From the NCBI RefSeq assembly GCF_010389155.1, contig NC_057764.1:43470275-43534274 (forward strand): DNA of 64,000 nt. Direction: 5' to 3'. The notes beneath the pieces were generated by a model. That model did not search any database. It saw only the letters and a program-made list of their open reading frames with translations, and was not told where the DNA came from. Within the stretch, counting starts at the first letter, position 1, and every line of letters begins with the position of its first letter. Shown here one piece after another: positions 58,253 to 64,000 of this stretch. This DNA is from Erigeron canadensis. Lineage: Eukaryota > Streptophyta > Magnoliopsida > Asterales > Asteraceae. A program made the translations under genes and the position numbers.

Positions 58253-59929
58253 AATAGCATGAATGTAATTTTTTAATATTAAATCACGTGTAACAATTAT
58301 TATCTTTTAATATTTATTATAATAACTTATCAATCAATTAAAATTCTCAATTTTCTCAAATTAAATTTTGTTTTCAATTTTAACTTCAATTTACACAATT
58401 TTTTGTTTTACATCATCAATTTATACTTTTTAATCACATTTTTAACCAATAGTTTCAAATAATAAAATTTTAAACAATTGCTAATACATCCAATATAACC
58501 ATAGGTTATATATATCCTAATAATATGTTCTATTTTATATATACAAAATTAATCAATATACACTAAATTCAATGTAAACATCTTTAGTAATTGTAATGAC
58601 ACATATAACCAACAACAACACATATACCATTGTCATGTTCCAGTTAAAATATTTAGGATTTGTTTCTCCTAAGGATAAGATATTATTTATAATAATATAA
58701 AATAAGAATTCAGTACACAACATGTAACGATAAAACAAACAAAATGATTGTGACATATTTTAGTTTTTTTAATAATCAAATATCGTTAAGGATATTATAG
58801 TCTCCAATTTTGATGAGCATATTATAATTTTGTACTATTATATTATCGTTAAATATGTCACAATAAACAACTTCGATGAATACATTTTAAAGAATTATTT
58901 TAATATAAAAAAGTCAAAGTTTTAATATATGATCAATTATTAATTAATAATAAAAATAACAAACTAAATTTTAAAGCATAATAAATTAATATATAATATT
59001 AATAATATAGTAAGCTACGTGTCTCGCACAAAAGTGTAAAATCTAATTAAAGAACTATTTTAGGATTCAATGAATATTGCATTTTTGAATGTAAAAGTGT
59101 AGTACTGTAGTTTCATCACTACGAAAACACATGTAACAATCACCATTAAAAAGTTTCGAGATACCGCTAATATCGTTGTTAAAGATTATTAGTGCGTGTA
59201 TACAGTAATGTATACATAAAGATTGTTTGATCATAAAACTTGTTCGAATATGACATTTTATTTGATAAATATATTCTTGCTCGTTTTACGAGTGAATGGT
59301 CAGTTCATTTTATTCAATTTTGTAATTAACGGACTGTAGCTTTCTTTTTACACCTCATCTGCCACATACTTTGTATTGTGGATTATACACATATAACTAG
59401 AATATACTCGTAATACTTACTAATTACTTAATTAGGACTTCCCCTCCAAAATTAAAACCTCACCCACCCAAATTCAAACCCTTTGTGTTTTGAAGCAAAC
59501 TTGAAACGCTTACAAGTTGCAAATTTATACATACAATAATCGTATTAACAACAACAATACCATCTAACTTGTTTTGCTCTATATTACAAATTAAGAAAGT
59601 TACATCTAAGGTGAAGCAGACTTGATAAACTTTCAAGTCTTAAATTTATTGATCATATTAACAACAATACCATCTTACTTATGCATATTAAACTTATGAA
59701 ATTACATCTCTTTTTTTTTAACATTAAATTACATCTCACATAAGCTGTCTTGAAAAGCTCTCAAGTTATGTTTTAAAAATAAATACAGTAAAAAAATAAA
59801 ACTCATCTTAGAGGATATGGTATGGTTGAAGAAAGAATTAGTTGGGAGTTCGGTCTGTGTTCATGACATGAATGCGACCATTCGAGATGGATACACTTAA
59901 ACGAACTACACAACTACTTAAAGAAAACT
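58253..59929. other. AT-rich spacer before F-box unit 4
   Basis: No gene is supported. The part from about 59390 on is homologous to 45060-45300 upstream of unit 2's block, which shows that the duplicated unit extends at least this far in units 2 and 4. Confidence 0.5.
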
Positions 59930-61644
59930 AAACACTATCCCAAAAGTCATTTCCTATGGAAGTTTATGAACACACATTAAGGGAAGACCCATCCAGACTC
60001 TTAGTCTCAGTTATGGGTCGGACATCCAGGCTAAGTACTACGAACCATGCATGCAAGTCATTTGAATGACCACCTAAACCCTGCTCCCACAATCATGTCT
60101 GCACGAGTCTCATAGGCTCCTACATGTTTTGCATTCTGGAGCAACGTAACTGGCTATAAAGAAGTGAAAATCAAATATCATCGCAGCAGCCAATTCTAAA
60201 AACCTTCTAAAAGGTTCCCTAAGACCTCTTATTAATAGGCAACAATAGTAAATACAATAGGCGTACTATTCAGGCGACCAACACGCCTAAGTTACATGTC
60301 ACTAGAGCTGAAAGTTCAAAATTTTAAGGTTACACATATGTTTTACTCACCAAAAAAGTCGTGTAAAATGCATTTTTCAACAGTGTAATAAATAACCTAT
60401 CCTATGCTAGTGATGCTATCTTTCGGATACGACTCAATGAGACAACACATCAATTAGAACCGGTGTTAGCAAAAACGCATCTTTCTTTAAAGTACACGTA
60501 ACCAAAACGGAATCACTAACCCAAAGTCACCAAGTCATATAGAGGACCACCTAAACGCTACTCCCACAATCATGATCATGTATGTACGTGTCTCATCAGT
60601 TCCTGAATGCATTACTATGCTACGGGAAGCAACGTAACTGGCTAAAGAAAGTGAAGAGAAAATATCCCGCAACATACAACTATAGGAACCTTCTAGGTTA
60701 CCTAAAACCTTATGAATAGGCAATGAAACTCACTTTGCCAGGATGAGCTCAATCACATAGCATGCACAGCACTTATATTTCTAGTGGTGTTAAACAGGAG
60801 ACCTCCCAGTAAAGAATCGCAAACTGATTTAGATCATCACTATATAGCATTCCACCCTTATAGATTCAGTATTAAACCAAATATGTCGCAAGTAGGCATA
60901 CTTATGTTTGAGCACGTGTCATTATAAGTTTTGGTCGTTCGGTTTTATAAGCAAGGTTTTTAACACCTGGAAACCAGCCACCCGAATAGTTCATTTGGTC
61001 TTACCAATTCACAGAATCAAACCTGTGGCCTTTGCCACACAAGGTCATATAACAATAGGCATCGACTGAAAAACGTTCCATTATTGAGCTGCATCATTCC
61101 TAGAATAAGGTATATTCAGCAAAGGACATAACACTAATTGTGACCTGAAGTCTAAAACCACTTAAGTCTTACATAGTTATCTAACAATAACTATATATAC
61201 AATCGCAAAAGAAACCAAAATTTTTAACAGCTCAAACACTAAACCAAGCAACAATGTAACCTTGTGCCTACGCGGCTTTGTTAATAGAACCATCATATGA
61301 TAGACCATGCGGGTCTCCTACATAATACACACATAAAATCCATGCTAGGTGAAGCTGTGAATAAGCAAACATGAAAGTAAAACACCAGAAAGCATTCACT
61401 TTAACAGCTAAAACATCTCGAAATAGTCAAATACACATATCTAATATGAAATGAAATGCTATGAATTGTCTCCAGAAAAATATATTTCTGAAGCAACTTT
61501 GCATCTCATGTATCAAATTGTGATAACCACTAGTCACAACAATCTGTTTTAGTTAACCTACTAATAACAACATGGAGTTTGATACTAAATTTGCATAACA
61601 AATGAAACCGGCTACTTTACCTTGCTACCTGCAATTGCTATCTT
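59930..61644 (-). other. Conserved downstream block of F-box unit 4
   Basis: Non-coding sequence homologous to the other downstream blocks, closest to 52900-54559 of unit 3. On the gene strand a candidate 3' UTR donor GCAAG|GTAAAG lies near 61623-61617, just after the stop codon. Confidence 0.45.
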
Positions 61645-62730
61645 CTATTTGGTCCACTTGATTTCTTTACCACAAGGATTTCCACTGTCAAGCAACTCAA
61701 GGCTTTCCACATATGTTGTCATCCCAATATTACATACAGGTGAAAATCTTAAAAGAGTTGAAAGCACGCCCGTACGAGTATTATAAATCTTTGATTCCAT
61801 ATCATTAAAATCAGGAAATGTCTCAATAAGTAAGTCACCATTAAATTTAGGTTGCAACAGTGGGCCAACTAGAAATTGAGGGGATTCTAGTTTATGAAAA
61901 ACTGACCAAGAAGAAACACTATGAGACTCTTTCTTCTTCACCCAGATCCAAGGATTATTACCCTTGGCACACATCACAGCTACAGAACCATTAAACTCTC
62001 CTAGTTGTTTAATTTCCCAGCTGGGTTCCGGCATCGAAATTGTGCCAAAAACATGGGTGCTCACATCGAATGTCATGATAACAGAATGGGGTGTCTTTGG
62101 TGTTTCACTTGCAAACCAATACAATGTTGTATCGATCAAATATGAGTTGCATCTCAGATGATAAAACCTACCAGCAGGGGGAGCAATCGAAGACCAAGAA
62201 CCTGTCTTAAGAGCGTAAACAAATGCTTTCAGTGTAGCCCCATAATGTATAAGCATAATCTTGTAATCATTGGAGATTGGGTCAAAACCAAACCCAACTG
62301 TCATTTTAGAAGATTTACTCCCCAAAGGATGCCTAGGGATCATTAGTCGGCGCCGAATTGAAAAGTTCCACAGACACATACCGAAAGTCATATCAACTAA
62401 CAACAGAATTCCATTACATGAACCAGCGATTTGGACTTCACATCTGGGGAACTCAACTGCTGTAACCCCCTGGTATCCTTCTTCACTAGAAGAGAATGGC
62501 AACCGGTCTTCCTCATGCAGAGTATAGATATCCTTTCTACCCATGACATTGTTCATTATGAGGACTTTTTGGGTGGTTTTCACCAATCCCAGACTGTACT
62601 TGCGGATAAAATCTGGGCTGGAGATTAGAGAGCACCATGCTTTTGAAAGAGTCCTAAATCGGAGGAGGGACTTCACCGGCAGATTCGTGAAGATTTTAAC
62701 AATCAACTCTTGAGGCAAATAATCAGACAT
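61645..62730 (-). CDS. F-box/FBA protein (unit 4, intact)
   Basis: A 361-residue intronless frame. The F-box is at residues 1-45 (YLPQELIVKIFTNLPVKSLL, then RFRTLSKAWCSLISSPDFIRKYS). The FBA region has AGSCNGILLLVDMTFGMCLW, SIRRRLMIPRHPLGSKSSK and VGFGFDPISNDYKIM, and the C-terminus is CGKEIKWTK. It is one residue shorter than the unit 3 protein and almost the same through the F-box. Differences gather in the C-terminal half, the part expected to contact substrates. It is probably a SKP1-CUL1 substrate receptor with unknown target. Confidence 0.88.
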   Translation of the reverse strand: MSDYLPQELIVKIFTNLPVKSLLRFRTLSKAWCSLISSPDFIRKYSLGLVKTTQKVLIMNNVMGRKDIYTLHEEDRLPFSSSEEGYQGVTAVEFPRCEVQIAGSCNGILLLVDMTFGMCLWNFSIRRRLMIPRHPLGSKSSKMTVGFGFDPISNDYKIMLIHYGATLKAFVYALKTGSWSSIAPPAGRFYHLRCNSYLIDTTLYWFASETPKTPHSVIMTFDVSTHVFGTISMPEPSWEIKQLGEFNGSVAVMCAKGNNPWIWVKKKESHSVSSWSVFHKLESPQFLVGPLLQPKFNGDLLIETFPDFNDMESKIYNTRTGVLSTLLRFSPVCNIGMTTYVESLELLDSGNPCGKEIKWTK

Positions 62731-63324
62731 TGTGCAACAGCAGCAGTGTTCCTATAGATTTGTTTTCATATAAATAAAGAGAAAAAAAAAAACACTTAAT
62801 TATCATCTCAACAAGTAAAAGCATAAATGGGTAAGTGGAATTTTACAAAGTTAAATTATATAATTAACAAAAACTGAAAATTCACACAGATATTTATAAT
62901 CATGATGGAAACAAAGTTACATTTATAATCATGGGTAGGTGGAATTTTGCAAAGTCATTCCTACACTATTGCTATTTATAATCATGATGGAAACAAAGTA
63001 AAATTGTATTAACAAAAACTGAACATTCACACAAATAAAAACAATATATGAAAGAAAAAAACATATAGAATCAACTGATTAATTATAATAATAGTATATA
63101 CATGTTTATGAACATCTAGTATGAATAAATAAAATAAATTATATAAGAGGGCAAAAGAAAGCACTTACAGAACAAGGTGCAGACGAAGAACAAGAAAAGG
63201 TAAAAGAAGGGTTAGGGTTTTTTGGAGCTAATATGAGGGGTTTATGTACTACCCAAAGTTTGTAATTTGTAATGAAATAAATGAAACGGGTTGGTCTCAT
63301 GAGTAAATATAGTTATGACACGTG
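62731..63324 (-). promoter_or_regulatory. Leader intron and promoter of F-box unit 4
   Basis: The leader intron donor GTAAGT is at 63168-63163 on the - strand, with the acceptor-like CTATAG near 62753. CACGTG lies at 63319-63324. A piece with ATTTATAATCATGATGGAAACAAAGT repeats within the intron (about 62895-62920 and 62975-63000). Confidence 0.6.
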
Positions 63325-63662
63325 TAGGCATATAAATGACGCAGTAAACTTTCCAAATCAAAATGCAATATGTCATTAGGTAGGAAGGAAGGAGTACTTT
63401 TTCATTACCCAATTTTTACTCAATTCATTATCCACTCAAAACTTTATAACTCATAACTATCTAATGTTACTTAATTTTTACCCAAATCACTGACAATACA
63501 TATTTAATTCTTACCCAATTTCATTTTCTTTTTCATTTAATTTTAATACATATAATTAAAACCATATAAATATAAAACATAATTTCATTAAACTAAAAAC
63601 CACAATACATAATAAAACATACTTAAATACGACTAAAAAACACTTAAATAAAACTAAATTAC
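63325..63662. other. AT-rich spacer
   Basis: No gene is supported. The sequence is rich in ACCCAATTTxTACTCAAT-like words. Confidence 0.5.
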
Positions 63663-64000
63663 TTAAATAAAACTTAAACTAAGCCTCGGAATAATCCGAG
63701 TCCACAGTGTTGTCACCGTCGTTGCGGTGAATGTAGGGGTAGTGCTCAGGAGACTCGGCGGCCGCGCCTGGTAGAGGAGAAACGTACTCCTCACCCGGGT
63801 CAGAGTAGTAAGGTACATCTTGACCACCACCCACATTGGCTTGCGAGAATACCCCATGGTCTAGCGTCCGGGTCAATGTTGAATAAACGGCAAAATAACT
63901 TGATTCAGCCAGTCGATCTTTAGTCGAAGATATACAAGATGCTCATTCTCCGCAATGTTACGTGCATAACCCGAGGTAGTAAGTCGGTTGATTGCGGCTT
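63663..64000 (-). pseudogene. Broken coding remnant at the window edge (transposase-like?)
   Basis: On the - strand, from the window edge, one frame reads GYARNIAENEHLVYLRLKID and runs to a stop near 63870. An overlapping frame then gives HGVFSQANVGGGQDVPYYSD with an acidic end, stopping near 63679. The two pieces are in different frames. The first faintly recalls the C-terminal part of plant PIF/Harbinger transposase-like proteins, but this is weak. The rest lies outside the window. Confidence 0.3.

Larger units (their letters stand above)
39080..63400 (-). repeat. Four-unit tandem segmental duplication carrying F-box genes
   Basis: Related units lie at about 39080-42470, 45800-49200, 52800-56650 and 59930-63400. 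Their start codons are at 41430, 48226, 55648 and 62730, 6.8-7.4 kb apart. Each unit contains, in gene order, a CACGTG box, a short leader exon with donor GTAAGT, a leader intron, the single-exon coding region, and a 1.3-1.8 kb downstream non-coding block with the same landmarks. These landmarks include a GGTGTTAAACAGGA motif, the AGGATGAGCTCAATCAC motif and ATAAAATCAATGC. Units 3 and 4 are most alike, and units 1 and 2 share features. Units 2 and 4 also share sequence further out (45215-45295 with 59500-59550). Confidence 0.85.

Overview
This is a stretch of plant nuclear DNA, most likely from a eudicot and probably from the daisy family (Asteraceae). The kingdom is clear from the genes: an NPF nitrate/peptide transporter, an EMBRYONIC FLOWER 1 homologue, F-box/FBA proteins, and a Sirevirus-type Copia retrotransposon with a long extra ORF. 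The family-level guess rests only on remembered resemblance of that extra ORF to ones common in Asteraceae assemblies. There is no prokaryotic signal and no CRISPR. I found no tRNA or rRNA gene by eye.

Layout. 1-4.3 kb: an AT-rich lead, a 147-bp MITE and a decayed NPF transporter pseudogene on the + strand. 5.0-6.8 kb: a five-exon EMF1-like gene on the - strand whose exons join into an intact 490-residue frame, with a long leader and promoter region up to about 8.2 kb. 8.2-12.6 kb: non-coding DNA with a hAT-like MITE built from CCGGTATT repeats.

12.6-37.9 kb: a three-level nest of LTR retrotransposons that can be unpicked from target-site duplications. An outer Copia-like element (TSD GTTTG) has a solo LTR of a second, probably Ty3/Gypsy, element inside its 5' LTR (TSD ATAAC). 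That solo LTR was in turn split by a very young Sirevirus (TSD CAAAT). The Sirevirus appears as LTR-internal-LTR-[100 N]-partial internal-LTR. Both copies carry scattered one-base deletions, densest in the copy beside the gap, so the second copy may be a false duplication of the assembly, an allelic copy, or a real tandem.

38-64 kb: four - strand F-box/FBA genes in a tandem array, spaced 6.8-7.4 kb apart. The first is a pseudogene and the other three are intact. Each unit carries the same leader intron donor, a CACGTG box upstream, and a conserved non-coding block downstream. The gaps between units hold a hAT-like MITE, a large foldback element made of 20-bp repeats, and several AT-rich stretches without genes.

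The host genes do not form a pathway. EMF1 acts in Polycomb repression in the nucleus. The F-box proteins would be substrate receptors of SCF ubiquitin ligases and look like a birth-and-death family. The points most worth following are the internal promoter and extra ORF of the Sirevirus, the covarying palindrome array inside the solo LTR, and the resolved insertion nest.
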